Notes: generated by a model from the letters alone, not told the origin. A DNA stretch of 64,000 nucleotides from Lytechinus pictus (GCF_037042905.1 NC_087258.1:1769001-1833000), one strand, 5' to 3'. Positions 52,966 to 64,000 are shown, counted from the first letter of the stretch. Translations and numbers: made by a program.

Positions 52966-55662
52966 ATGATCGTTGATCGTTTAATCGTTTTGATCGTTTT
53001 ACACTTGGTCAACACCATGAAAATCTACATGTGGGACTACAACATAAAGGGAGGAGGAGTCTTCATTGCCCTCGACCAAACAATCCCTATAATAGAGAGA
53101 CCTGATATCGCTGAAGAAGACAGTGAGTCAGCATGGTGCCAACTTCTTGTAAATGATGGGAGCAGTATCTATATCGGCTCCTACTATAGGCCCCCAACGA
53201 ATAGTAATGACTTAGAAAATCTTAGCAAAAGCCTTGAAAAAATCCAACAGGAAACTAACACACCCTACATCATACTTGGAGGGGATTTTAATATACCGAA
53301 TATGTCATGGACTCCAACCGAGGCCACAACCCCACTTCAACGAGACATACTAGGAATTATTGACGAACACAGCTTAGAACAACTCGTCAATTTCACAACA
53401 CGTCGAGATGCTAGTGGAACCGAAAATATCCTAGACTTGTTTTTCACTACGCACCCATCTCTTGTGAAGAACATCCACCCATACCCAGGATTTTCTGACC
53501 ACAGCGTAGTAATGGTGGAAATTAACATTAAAGCACCCCTGCCTACTAGGCCGCCAAGAGAGATCCACCAATGGAAAAAGATGGATGAAAACAAAATCAA
53601 AACAGACGCAGATAATTTTTGCGTGAACTTTTTGGACTCAAATCCTGGTAGTAAATCAGTCGAAGAGAATTGGTGCAACTTTAGAGACAAAATGCACGAC
53701 CTTGTCAACCAACACGTACCGTCAAAAACAGTGTCAGGAAAACCAAGAGTACCCTGGCTAACCCCCAAACTCCAGAAACTTTGCCGCAAGAAGGAGAGGT
53801 ACTATTCAAAGGCAAAGCAACTCGGAGGACAAGATAGATGGGACAAATACAAACAAATAAAAAGAGTAGTCAATAAAGAACTTAGAAAAGCCCAACGGAC
53901 ATTCATAGCAACTCTTTCAGAAGCCGGTAATAAACAGTTCTGGAAATATATCAAAACCAGGCGAAAGGACAACGTAGGGATCCAGAGCCTTAAGAAGGGA
54001 AACGACATCATTATTGATGACAAAGGGAAAGCAGACGCACTGGCCGAACAGTTCCAGAGCGTCTTCTCCAGGGACGAAACCCAAATCCCCAACCTTCCAA
54101 CAAGAAACATCCCTGATATGCCAGATATCAACATCACAGTTAGTGGCATCCTCAAGCTATTGAACAAGTTAGATGTCTCAAAGGCCGCAGGACCAGATAG
54201 CATACCAAACCGTATTCTTAAACTTACAGCTGAAGAAATAGCCCCCGTCCTTCAATTCATATTTAAACAGTCATACGACCAAGGGATCCTTCCCGAGGAT
54301 TGGCGTAAAGCGAACATCGCTGCTATCTACAAGAAGGGTCCTAAAAATGATCCAGCTAATTATCGCCCTATATCCTTGACCAGTGTATGCTGCAAACTTA
54401 TGGAACATATAGTAGACAGCCATCTAATGACACACCTTACTTCAAACTCAATCCTTTCTGACTACCAGCATGCCTTCAGACGGGGTAGATCATGTGACAC
54501 ACAATTAGTTGCCACAATCCATGATCTTGCTACTCATCACAACAACAAGGAGACATGTGACATCGCAATACTCGACTTTAGTAAAGCATTCGATGTCGTC
54601 CCCCACAAGAAATTGTTGCAGAAACTTCAATTGTATGGCATCCGTAGCAAGACTCTTGAGTGGATAAGATCCTTCCTGACCCAGAGATATCAAAGAACAG
54701 TAGTGAATGGTAAAACATCAAAGTGGTTTCCAGTCCTAAGCGGTATTCCGCAGGGAACAGTCCTCGGGCCCCACCTCTTCATCTTATATATAAACGACCT
54801 CTCAGAAGCAGTTCACAGCACGGCAAGACTGTTCGCAGATGACTGCATACTCTACCGAGCAATATCCAACCCCTCTGATGAAGAATCACTACAAAAAGAC
54901 TTGGATAATTTGGTCACATGGGGAAACACATGGGGGATGAAATTCAACGCTTCCAAATGCACTGTCATGAGGATCTCCAGAAAGCGAGTACCAGGACATA
55001 CCAATTACTTACTCCTTGGTCAACAACTTCAGGAAGTAAATAGCCATCAATACCTAGGAATACATATAGAAAACAGCCTAAAATGGGATAAGCAGTCACA
55101 ACAGGCAACCGCCAAAGGTACGAGGGCGTTAAACTTCATCAGAAGGAACTTCTATCACTGCTCTAAAACAGTGAAGGAACGTTTATACCATTCACTTGTT
55201 AGACCCCACCTAGAATACGCTTCGATAGCATGGCACCCAGGCACAGTCAAGAACACCAAATTGCTGGAAATGGTTCAGAGACGAGCCGCCCGGTTCGTCA
55301 CAGGAAACTACACACGGGGATCCAGTGTTACTAACATAATGACAACACTTGGCTGGATGTCTCTCGAAGAAAGGAGGCGAAATCACCGAATCATCAACTT
55401 ATATAAGATCATCCATGGAGAAACTCAACTTGACTTAAATAAATATGCCACAAGAAAAATAACAAGACTAAGAAGATCCCATGATGAACTGTATGACGTC
55501 ACTTCAAAGTTCATCACAACTACTCAACTGGCTAATTCCTTCTTCCCTGAAGCAATCTCCCACTGGAATAACCTCACAGCTGATATGGTATCCTCCAAAA
55601 GCACTGACATACTTAAAGCAAAACTAAACATGCAAAACCTGCAACAAAACAAAACAGAGTAA
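52966..55662 (+). CDS. LINE ORF2: endonuclease (truncated) and reverse transcriptase
   Basis: 898 codons without a stop or frameshift. The start is nominal: the first about 20 codons come from a GATCGTTT repeat and the element proper begins near 53020. Apurinic-type endonuclease C-terminal two-thirds: GGDFNIP (105-111) and SDHS with D178/H179; the N-terminal catalytic part is missing. Reverse transcriptase: YRPIS (466), D537 in DFSKAFD, GIPQGTVLGP (593), FADD (623-626). A thumb and C-terminal segment follow (HLEYASIAWHPG, RRAARFVTGNY). The motif set is that of the CR1/Jockey-type non-LTR elements. No RNase H is seen. Confidence 0.92.
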   Translation: MIVDRLIVLIVLHLVNTMKIYMWDYNIKGGGVFIALDQTIPIIERPDIAEEDSESAWCQLLVNDGSSIYIGSYYRPPTNSNDLENLSKSLEKIQQETNTPYIILGGDFNIPNMSWTPTEATTPLQRDILGIIDEHSLEQLVNFTTRRDASGTENILDLFFTTHPSLVKNIHPYPGFSDHSVVMVEINIKAPLPTRPPREIHQWKKMDENKIKTDADNFCVNFLDSNPGSKSVEENWCNFRDKMHDLVNQHVPSKTVSGKPRVPWLTPKLQKLCRKKERYYSKAKQLGGQDRWDKYKQIKRVVNKELRKAQRTFIATLSEAGNKQFWKYIKTRRKDNVGIQSLKKGNDIIIDDKGKADALAEQFQSVFSRDETQIPNLPTRNIPDMPDINITVSGILKLLNKLDVSKAAGPDSIPNRILKLTAEEIAPVLQFIFKQSYDQGILPEDWRKANIAAIYKKGPKNDPANYRPISLTSVCCKLMEHIVDSHLMTHLTSNSILSDYQHAFRRGRSCDTQLVATIHDLATHHNNKETCDIAILDFSKAFDVVPHKKLLQKLQLYGIRSKTLEWIRSFLTQRYQRTVVNGKTSKWFPVLSGIPQGTVLGPHLFILYINDLSEAVHSTARLFADDCILYRAISNPSDEESLQKDLDNLVTWGNTWGMKFNASKCTVMRISRKRVPGHTNYLLLGQQLQEVNSHQYLGIHIENSLKWDKQSQQATAKGTRALNFIRRNFYHCSKTVKERLYHSLVRPHLEYASIAWHPGTVKNTKLLEMVQRRAARFVTGNYTRGSSVTNIMTTLGWMSLEERRRNHRIINLYKIIHGETQLDLNKYATRKITRLRRSHDELYDVTSKFITTTQLANSFFPEAISHWNNLTADMVSSKSTDILKAKLNMQNLQQNKTE

Positions 55663-55750
55663 TAATACTCCCACTCTCGTCAGCCCTGAGTTACCCTTCC
55701 TGGTGGAGGACTTCAGGGATTGAAACTACAAGGTACAAGGTACAATATTT
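53020..55750 (+). mobile_element. 5'-truncated CR1/Jockey-type LINE
   Basis: Covers the ORF above and a short 3' UTR of about 85 bp ending in ACAAGGT repeats (about 55728-55744), a tail of the kind CR1/L2-like elements carry instead of poly(A). No first ORF and no clear target duplication. It lies about 500 bp after the PEX2 stop, in the same orientation. Confidence 0.8.
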
Positions 55751-56015
55751 ACAGAGTTTAACATCGAATCAGAGTCAGGAAAGAGGTGAATATTCTTCAT
55801 TTTTTCGGTAGTTTCCAACTAAATCAAAATAATTTCAAGGAATTATGGAAAATAGATGCCTATTTCATGAATATAAATGTAAGATGTGAAATTTCAGCAA
55901 CTTTTTGTGAAGGTTTTTTTTGTTTTTTTTGTTTTAGGAGCGTGATATTTTGTTCTCCTTATTTTTTTTAGGAGCGCGGTAGGAGCGCCAGCACGATCGT
56001 GCTCCTCAAAAATGA

Positions 56016-57110
56016 AGGTCGGGTACTGTTGATGTTCTTGAGTGTGAATAGTTTTAGCTTGTTCTGAGAATGAGTTGTTTATTTGTTATATATCTCTTCC
56101 AAATGTTTTATTCCTCATCACATCACACAGGTAATAAGAAAGAAGGATAGGATCTTCATTTTGTAAATGTGTTCATCTAACTTTTTGGATATGCTGCTTG
56201 CTACATGTAGCTTGGCAGTGCACTAATAAAGATGCGCATAGTGCAGTGATTTGAGCTGCTAGGGATAGTGTGTCAGCTAGGAAAAGAAAATATAATAGGA
56301 AACGTTTTCCTGGTAAACTATCCTTTTGTATCTTGTGTACACTTTCAAAGCAACAATACTTTTTGAATGGTTAGTTTCAAACTTAATTCATGTATGCCTA
56401 TAGAAATTACACGAATCTAACTAATTTAACCCTTAGTTTAATCCATGGTTTAATGGGGGATCAATATACCCCCCATCAAAGTTTTATGACTACTCCATAT
56501 TGGCATGCAAGGTTAACGTTCATGACTTTTTCTTTCAAGTCTTTCACATCTTTTGGAACCAAGCTTAAGAAAAATTGGATAAGTAAATCAGGGTCACACA
56601 ACCCTTTTTGCAATCACACGCAGGCACTAACCCCCCCCCCCCTTTTACAGGAATTAGTGGAGAAACAAATGGAAAATAGTGCTTTTCATAAATTGCACAA
56701 AACTCTTTCAATTTCAAGGGGGGTTGGTGTCGGATTGACTCCTGGAAAAGCCAAGTTAAAATAAAGTAAAGGGATTTCGAATGTTACAAAAGTCCTTATA
56801 TTTAAAAAAGATACAGAACCAGTAAATGGATATTCATAACAATAACTAAATGCTCAAGAGATCTTCAAATTTCATTATGTATGAATGAAGAAATTACCAT
56901 CTAATTTATCACTGAAAGGATTCATCCAATTGATGCGACGATAACAACGACAATGGTCCGATGAAGTTTGCAGCCTCGCAAGTGAAAGCCTACCAAACTG
57001 GTAAAATTTCATGATTGGGATTAAAGAATGATTTCTCTTACTACATGTATTTAATAAAATATTGATTGAGAGTTTGAAAATGTAGAATTTGACATTTCCA
57101 TACATGTATC
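56016..57110. other. Intergenic, no gene seen
   Basis: A C run at about 56628 and a 124-codon open frame at 56390-56764 without recognisable homology or splice context; I do not call it a gene. Confidence 0.35.
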
Positions 57111-57912
57111 TCAGGCTGCATTTATGCGACCTCAAGCCAGAATCATGACTTGAAACATGATTTGAATCATGATTCAAAACACAAACATGAATCACAATAC
57201 CACAGAATCAGCGTTCAGACGACCTTCATTTTAAAGCTGTTTTTCCTCGGATTCGGACCGATCCAGTGCGCATCACAGTGCGCAGTTTGACAGAGGAAGT
57301 TAGGTCAACTTTTTTCGCACGTGTTTTGGCTCTCGAAAAATCAATCCTGTACCTTCCGAATTCAGTCTATTATACCACAATTTGTTTACTTATTATTCTT
57401 CTTGTCGGTTTATCGAAAATTGTGTTCGGATGTAAATTTTAGCGTAGATCCAATTTCATATTGACATTTGTTAACTCAACAACAATTGATATCATTGTCT
57501 GTTCAGTTAGTTCATTTACTAGTTCACTTGAAGTTGAAGACATGACCAAAAAAGATGGAAAGAAGAGGACGATGCGATGCCCAACACAGAATGCATGCAT
57601 ATCATATTATGTATAAATACACTGAGCATAGCGCGTCTTGAGCTTGGCAAGAGTCAAACCTAAAGTAGCCCGACAAAATGACGTCATAGAATCATGATTG
57701 TAATCACGATATCGTTTATTCGCACATTTTCGTACGTGATTCTGCAGAAACGTCTTTCCAAACGCCCCTTTTTTCATGTTTCATGTTTGTGATTCTAATC
57801 ATGATTATATTCAATTTCGACTAAACGCAATCGTGATTCTGCAGAATCATGATTTGAATCATGATTCAGATCATGATTCTAGGGTTAAAAAGTGGCGGAT
57901 AAACGCACCCTC
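57111..57912. mobile_element. MITE with TCATGATT-rich arms
   Basis: CTGCATTTATGCGACCTCAA at the left is imperfectly mirrored by AGTGGCGGATAAACGCACCC at the right. Next to each end are AATCATGATTTGAATCATGATT words. Centre 57230-57680 is non-coding. Confidence 0.6.
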
Positions 57913-58334
57913 AGATTTGGTGATGATGGAAGCTTGAGTTTTGATTAAAAAACAAAACAAAAATCCTTTTAGTATTCTATGGAATGTCCAAATGGATTCC
58001 TTTTCTTCATGCATAATATTGAATTACTATCTGTGCAATAATTGTATAAATATCCTTAATTTTGTATTGTTAATTATTAAAAGTTATGTAAAAATATTTA
58101 TAAAGAAAGAAATTATAGAAACATAAAAGGTTTTCTTTCTGTTTGTTTGTGTTGGTCCAAGTCTTGATATTAAAGGGAGAGATTCTCTGAAAACTAAAGT
58201 TTTCACTTTTATATATTAGAATACAGAAGGAAAATGGGGTTTGTTTCATCAGGTCAGTCAGCTTTGTGCATTTGCACAAAGCTTTTACAGATTTTTGTCA
58301 TTTTTAGCAGGTTTGCAGGTTGCAGCTCAATATA

Positions 58335-58987
58335 CAGTTGAGGACAGAAGTTTACATACACACAGGAAATTCAAAGAAAAGTTGACACTTGCCAAACATA
58401 AAATTTACCGTATCTTATAAAATATTTGTGCTTTTATGACAAATTTGATATCAAATAAATGAGTATGTCATGCCCCTTCATCACATTGCTTTGTCATCAG
58501 GAGCTGAAAAATATTTAGGTGCCATTTCCTCCCCCCCAAAAAAAAATCTTCATAGTTTAGACAAATTCAAAATAAAAACTAGTCAAAACATTTCATATTT
58601 GTGCTAGTTACTTCTCAACACAGACATTTCAGATTACAATTTTTGTTCAGTGGTAACATATCATGATAGAAAATGTTATATAAGTCATAGATTTGACATT
58701 TATATATTTCTATGAAACGATGTTTGAAAATATAATAACAAACAATAGAATACATTTGGCACGAATATTATTTTCTTTTCTTCAAAGAAAATTCCACCTG
58801 AAATATACTTTAATCTCAATGGCATGGCATTCCAATTATGTGAAAGAGCTTAATACACTCTTTCATTTGATACCAGCTTCGTCATGGTAGTATTTATTAT
58901 ATTTCTGAAGATAAAGTAAATTTTACGATGTTTGGCAAGCGAACAAATTTCACTGAATTCCATGGGTGTATATTTTGGCCTCGGCTG
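58335..58987. mobile_element. Tc1/mariner-type MITE
   Basis: CAGTTGAGGACAGAAGTTTA with ACATACAC at the left; the right end, read on the other strand, is CAGCCGAGGCCAAAATATAC. TA flanks both ends (58333-58334, 58988-58989). The inner word CTTGCCAAACAT followed by TAAAATTTAC is mirrored. The left end resembles the inverted repeats of Tc1-like elements. No transposase. Confidence 0.75.
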
Positions 58988-59129
58988 TATATTTTTAATT
59001 CATCTTCATCCATGGATGTAGAGAGTATTGACATCCTTCCAAGGGATGGTTCCTGGACACAATTCATTTGCAATTCAAACTGACAAACATGTCAATCAAT
59101 TAAGGATTTGTTTCTGAATATACTGTGAG

Positions 59130-59190
59130 AGTGTGTGTGTGGGGGGGGGGTAACTCGATCCACCTTTATTGACCCCCACCCACACATACA
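59130..59190. repeat. (GT)n-G run with nearby CACA tract
   Basis: GAGTGTGTGTGTG followed by a 10-base G run, and 25 bp later CCCACCCACACATACAAACACACA on the same strand as a partial complement. From 58990 to 59500 nothing else was found. Confidence 0.6.
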
Positions 59191-59509
59191 AACACACACT
59201 AACATAGCTATGCCAGTCTCCATAGAACTGACTTTAATAGTGAAGGTCTGTGTTTGGCATTAGTATACATGTATAATCTACAGTAACACCAAGGCCACTT
59301 TATGACAGGGGATTTGACGAGCTGATCCTTTTAACCATGTTCTTGAAATGATACTTTAATCCCATTCTTGTAAAGCAATATTTTTTCCCCATTCACAATC
59401 TCCTCTATAAAAGTAAATCAATGGAGGTATTTGTGAGAGCCTTTTTTTTCTCGATGAAAAATCTCCCAAACCTTCTACTCTACATTGACGAACATCAACA
59501 AACTTCTAA

Positions 59510-60030
59510 TCACTATCTGCTGTATATTTTTCTATCCTCTTTGACTCCCTCGCTCTCTTTCCCTTTCTCTTTTTTCTTCCCTCTCTTATTTTACAATTCC
59601 CTTTGCACTCTTACCTTAAAACTCTACTTCACCCATCATTTCTCTTGCTCTTTTTCTGTCTCTGAATGTCTCTCGTTTTATTTTCCGCCAGTCTTCCCTC
59701 AATGCTTACCCCTTCCCCATTTCTCTCCTCCCCCCCCCTCTCTCTCTATCACACTCACTATCCTCCCCTCTCTCTTTTATTTCACTCCTCTCTATCTCTC
59801 TCTCTTCACATTTCCACAGTTTTGATTTCGTGACCACGTACATAGCTGCCCCATTGCCATATTCCTCAAATTTCCATGTTACAATGTTTCATGATAATAG
59901 AGTATTAGGTCTCTGTTGTTACACAGCCCATGCATACCTCTCTTTACACCATTCGTTCGTCTTTCTTTCTTTCTTTCTTCCCCTCTCCAGGCTCTCCCCT
60001 CCCCCCCCCCCCCCCCTGACACCACACCCC
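59510..60030. repeat. Pyrimidine-rich (CT) tracts and C run
   Basis: Long CT-rich stretches at 59520-59820 and 59955-60020, with a C run at about 60001-60016. The Ser/Leu/Phe/Pro-rich frame over 59421-59825 results from this composition. 60030-61165 contains nothing I can support. Confidence 0.7.
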
Positions 60031-61167
60031 TCCTTACAACAATGTATCTTACGTGCGGCAGCGCTTGATATCAGATCAAGAGGATTAACGTGTGGATTAT
60101 CTTATCTGTGTCATACTTCGATTTAGACATGCTTACATGTAGGTAAATGACAAATTGAGGAAATAGTTAATTGAACGCGTCATACCATCTATCAGGAAGG
60201 TATTTTGAGCGTGAATCTGCTCATTATGCCCACCTTGCTATAAATGATCGGAAACATAACTAATAAGTAAAGCATTATAGTGCACGGATCCCTAAAATAA
60301 GTTTAAAGTTGTAAATAGTCGTTTGGAAAATGGTGAGATCAAGGCATCACACCCTTCTTGTAACCCATGCAAGTCATCTCAACAGCAAAAGTCATGTTAG
60401 CAGTAGTATCCGAATCATGTTCAGAAACATAATGGAAAATATTTTACTCTCAATTACAACAAATAATGATCACTCTACACACAGTAATTCTTTAATAACA
60501 TCAGTAATATATTCACACTGTAATCAGTATCACGTCATTGAATGATACAGTATAATTCATTAAATATGGAAACATAATAGAATCAACATACAGGGCTATT
60601 TACATTACAAAAGTACCAAAAACACAAAAACATAACGAAACAAAACATCGACAATACATTCTTTTGAGTGTACATACGTGCAGCAATACAGTTACACACT
60701 ATTTATAATCACGTTAATAGTAGCATTCTACAATGAATAAAGAACATGTTACGGTAATTTCAAGTGAATGAATAATAAAACCCGATAATCCCGCGTCATT
60801 ATTTAAAACAAAATAACGACACAAATGTCTATGAGAATAAGGGCATCGGTAAATGGGTTTTTAAGTGCAAGATCATCATGATCATGACCATTTCAATAAT
60901 AACTTAATATTGAATTACCATGATTAAAGGGGTAATATAGAGTTACATGACATTTACTTCTCGTTTTATGTTCTTATTTCTTCTCTCTTCCTTTTCATCC
61001 TTCTTTTTCTTCGAATTTTTCCTTTTTTTTTTTTTTTTTACTTCTTGAGAAATAATGGTGGGTGGGAGGGGGTGTGGTCACCCGTATGTCAATCGATAAG
61101 CAAACACACATCCCCCACCCCCAATAAAAAGCCCCATGTGAGAGAGAATGATAATGCCTTTACCCAA

Positions 61168-61330
61168 AATGACCAGGAGCTCGTTGCAGAAACAGTTGCG
61201 TTTGAACGCAACTCAAGAAATTATAAGCACAAGTCCCCAATGCGCGCATTTCATTGGTTGAAATTGAAGTTTCGTTCGACATTTGGAGTTGCGTTTGATC
61301 GCAGCGTTTTGTGCAACCGGCCCACAAACA
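61168..61330. mobile_element. Foldback MITE (GTTGCGTTTGA ends)
   Basis: CTCGTTGCAGAAACAGTTGC at left and AGTTGCGTTTGATCGCAGCG followed by TTTTGTGCAACCGG at right are imperfect mirrors, around ATTTCATTGGTTGAAATTGA. Related pieces are in LIG3 introns 6 and 8. Confidence 0.5.
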
Positions 61331-61691
61331 TTGATACGATGTCAAACTACTGGACTTAATATGGATTTCAATTCTTCCCACGGAAGTGAGAAAATGAAAT
61401 TTACATTTGAAAAAAGGAAAATATACCCAATGGTGTACACGTCTGGCAAACCTCATAACGAGGGGCAAAATAAATATAACAAGGGGTGGTGTGGGGGAGG
61501 TCATCACTGTTTTCAGAAGCACTCTTCCGTCCCAAATTTTCTGGAAAGCAAAAAAAAAAGTCACAAAGAGTTCGGCCAGGGTGGTAATCTGCCCCGCCCC
61601 TTCAATAGTGAACAAACCGCATTGACATATACTGGTGGGGGTCAACCAAATCAAGCCCTTGTGATGTTTAATACAATCATGGGTGATGTCA

Positions 61692-61834
61692 TCATTTAAT
61701 TTGAATACAGATGCCTTTGTTTGGTATATTGTTCTCCGCATCACCTGCGTATGTGATGTAACACCGATAGCCCGTTGGACATTCCAATAAGATACCATCC
61801 CCCTCATCAAACGTTGATGTGCTGCATGATTCCT
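61692..61834 (-). CDS. Terminal exon of an unidentified - strand gene
   Basis: On the - strand, TTTGTTTAG precedes an open segment starting with two bases of a codon and reading EESCSTSTFDEGDGILLE, CPTGYRCYITYAGDAENN and NKGICIQIK before TGA (61694-61692). Four cysteines in 47 codons suggest an extracellular Cys-rich module; I do not recognise the family. The longer open frame in another register over this region is a shadow. Confidence 0.5.
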
Positions 61835-62261
61835 CTAAACAAATAATGGAGTGAAGATAAAAAAGAATATAATTGCTTGAGTTAAAGAAACAAGAATTAG
61901 AATTGATATCAAACGACTTCAGATGATTATGATAACGTTAAAAATTAGAGAGAATATTTCAAAAGAAAATACTGTTAAACGTAGATGAGATATATAACAT
62001 CGTAACAATATTAGAGTAGTGAATGTTTACAACAGTCATGCGTACCTCGCAGTCAATAAAAATGTCACCTGTAATACGTGATACACTAGAGGTATGTCAG
62101 ACACATTAGGTAAGTTCATCAAAAATAAATATGAGGTCGCCAATATGTGAATCAATATTAAAAATGTACCATAATAAGGCTCTCTTCGGTCTCGATCAAA
62201 ATAAACCGAATCGTGAAGGAATAAACACGACCAAAAACATTGAACTATAAATCTAACAAAC

Positions 62262-62303
62262 CTGTGTGAGTCTTTTCAGGACCAGTTATTAACCATGCGT
62301 TAC
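62262..62303 (-). CDS. Penultimate exon of the same - strand gene
   Basis: 42 bp between CCCCAG and CAG|GTTTGT on the - strand. Only one frame is open; it reads NAWLITGPEKTHT and leaves one base that, with the first two bases of the next exon, makes a Glu codon. A possible further exon end with donor TCAG|GTGTTT at 62914 has compatible phase (WHANYANMSTGLGSG), but its acceptor is poor. Confidence 0.45.
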
Positions 62304-64000
62304 CTGGGGAAAGAAATAAAAATACACGACGATTAGAAAATCAAAATTGTTGCAAATAATATAGGGAGAGCTGACGAGTAAAAACGTTATCCATCATAGA
62401 TAGGAAAACTGATTTCCAGACAACGCCTAAATTTATGCCATCGAAGAAATTATTAAATAGGCATTTCATTTTGTAAGATAGCATATCCGAACTTTGAACA
62501 GGAGAAATAATGCCTTCAACCGATTCTAAACGACAGATTAGAAATGACGAAGAGGACGATAAATCGAAAGAGGATATTTTAGCTTAAACTTTTGCCCTAT
62601 TCTGTTGTCATTTTTGCCAACGGTAAAAAAAAAAGGTCAAATGCACCTAGCCCACTCTTAACGGAGAAATATTGATTTTCATCCACCTGTTAAGATGAGG
62701 ATAATTACAAAATGAAAGATTTACATTCCTACCGAAAATCCTTAAGTAGCTCCTTAATTGCCCATTTCGCTAAAAGAGGAAATTTTCTTTATTTTAATAG
62801 GAAAATATTCCAACCAACTGAAACGAGAAAAGGCTTGGCCAAAATACCATGACGAGGAATTAACCTTCAAAGAAAATAATGAAAGAATGAACAAAATATA
62901 TTGAACAAAACACCTGAACCTAACCCCGTGGACATGTTGGCATAGTTGGCATGCCATTTCAGCCAAATACTTTTTTTTTTACATCAAATCAACTTGAGCG
63001 AGAAAAATGGGTTGCCAAAAACCGCTTATAATTGAGCAGCATTGTTCTCAAAGATAATGATGACTACCCATTAAAAAAAAATCATTTTTGATAAAAAAAA
63101 AAAAAAAACTCCCGAACTCACTCATTTCCATTATGAAAAAAAAAAATATATATATATATATATGGGGACGGAAGAAGTTGGAATATTAGTAAATGTTTGT
63201 ATTTTGCGATCTTTTATAAAACTGTGATTAATACACATTTTCTCGCTATCGGATTCCCTTCTTATAATGGAAAAGTGGGAAATTGTTAGTAAGACAATTT
63301 ATTCTTGCATGAGAAAAGCATTGATACAATAAAAAGCATTTAAAATATATATAAAACTCACAGGAGAATGATGTTGATAAACGAAGGTTTGAATCTTAAA
63401 TACAAAAAGGTTCTACATCAGCTCTAAAAAAATAATCGCGAAGAACTTATGACACCATTTGCAAAATGACGTTTGTGCTATCATCATCACAACCCCGGAT
63501 CACAGCAAGAAAGATATACGAATACTGCTAAAGATATAACGCTGCTCGAAAAGAATTCGACCATATTTCTCAAAGGAAATTCTGAAATTCTCACCGGAAT
63601 ATACCCAAAACTAAATTTCAGACCTAATATTTCAAGTCTCAGAGGATTGAAATGCGGTTAATCGATCGATGTATTTCTCTGGAGAGTGGTGAAGTTATTA
63701 AATTCCATTTTGGAGGACCTTCAAATCAGATTAAGTCTTAGATGACGCTCAAATTTCAAAACTTTTTGAAAGTTTGAGGTTTAATGACGGAAATGGGTCA
63801 ACACGCACTACGCTAGAACACCTTAAATTATTCCTTTCCGGGTCTCTCTCTACCCCTCCCCTTATTCCAAACCCTTTCTCTCTCTCTCCAAATCTTCTTC
63901 TCTTTTACCCCTCCCTTTTTTCATTTCTCTTCCCCTCTCTTCCTCAGCTCTCTGTCTCTCTCTATATATATTATGTATATATATACCTGTCGTTCTATCT
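62304..64000. other. Right edge, no confirmed gene
   Basis: Presumably introns and upstream exons of the - strand gene. Visible features are A runs at 63075-63110, a TA repeat at about 63148-63164, CT-rich sequence at 63840-63965 and a final TATATA block. Confidence 0.4.

Larger units (their letters stand above)
52670..56015. mobile_element. Possible foldback element split by the LINE
   Basis: Left side 52670-52945 has GGAGCTCC / GAGGAGCTC words and CTGCTAAAATTTCACATTTT; right side 55840-56015 has the mirrored GATGTGAAATTTCAGCA and AGGAGCG / GTGCTCCTC words. The LINE lies between. Arms are diverged and the outer borders are not fixed. Confidence 0.4.

Noticed and set aside
53337-54693. Opposite-strand frames within the LINE
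   Set aside because: Shadows of the reverse transcriptase ORF.
56390-56764. 124-codon open frame
   Set aside because: Contains a C homopolymer, has no recognisable homology and no transcript signals.
59421-60126. Frames of 134 and 98 codons
   Set aside because: Composition driven by CT-rich and C-run sequence; no conserved pattern.
61160-61810. 216-codon frame on the - strand
   Set aside because: It is in another register than the spliced exon at 61692-61834 and crosses a MITE; no recognisable domain.

Overview
The window is animal nuclear DNA, most likely from an echinoderm and probably a sea urchin. I infer this from the large introns with GT-AG splice sites, TTAGGG-type telomere repeat, the many TAGGCCTA-type words, the density of short inverted-repeat transposons, and two genes that are clearly metazoan. 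The species is not determinable from the sequence alone.

Layout: 1-6.8 kb is a gene-free block of tandem repeats. It holds a diverged tandem duplication, an array of CATCGTTGG hairpins, about 360 bp of interstitial TTAGGG, a minisatellite carrying the same CATCGTTGG word, and about 20 copies of a 110-bp satellite with higher-order structure. From 7 to 22.8 kb lie almost only transposons: TTAA-flanked MITEs (7.9-9.1 kb, 11.4-12 kb), a three-level nest of elements at 13.9-16.1 kb whose target duplications can be read directly, another nest at 17.3-20.3 kb, and a tRNA-derived SINE at 22.4 kb.

Two complete protein genes are on the + strand. DNA ligase III (LIG3; 16 coding exons, 24152-36193, 1046 aa) keeps the N-terminal PARP-type zinc finger, the ligase core with KYDG lysine, and a C-terminal BRCT. 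It also has, in its own small exon, a C-x5-C-x6-H-x5-H finger matching the PAR-binding zinc finger (PBZ), which human LIG3 lacks. PEX2 (7 coding exons, 45512-52492, 293 aa) is the peroxisomal RING ubiquitin ligase; one canonical RING zinc ligand (His) reads as Gln. The two genes do not form a pathway: LIG3 acts in nuclear and mitochondrial single-strand-break repair, PEX2 in peroxisomal receptor recycling.

Between and inside the genes are more inverted-repeat elements: a 1.5-kb CAATTGG/CAACTGG-rich element (39.8-41.3 kb), a 3.6-kb element with perfect 8-bp target duplication ending about 200 bp before the PEX2 start, and four copies of one roughly 270-bp MITE in LIG3 and PEX2 introns. Downstream of PEX2 lies a 5'-truncated but open CR1/Jockey-type LINE (52966-55662), then more MITEs (57-59 kb). 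At the right edge, two phase-compatible exons on the - strand (61692-62303) look like the 3' end of a Cys-containing secreted-type protein that I cannot name. The transposon names (hAT-like, piggyBac-like, Tc1-like) rest on terminal repeats and target-site length only; apart from the LINE no element here encodes a visible polymerase or transposase.
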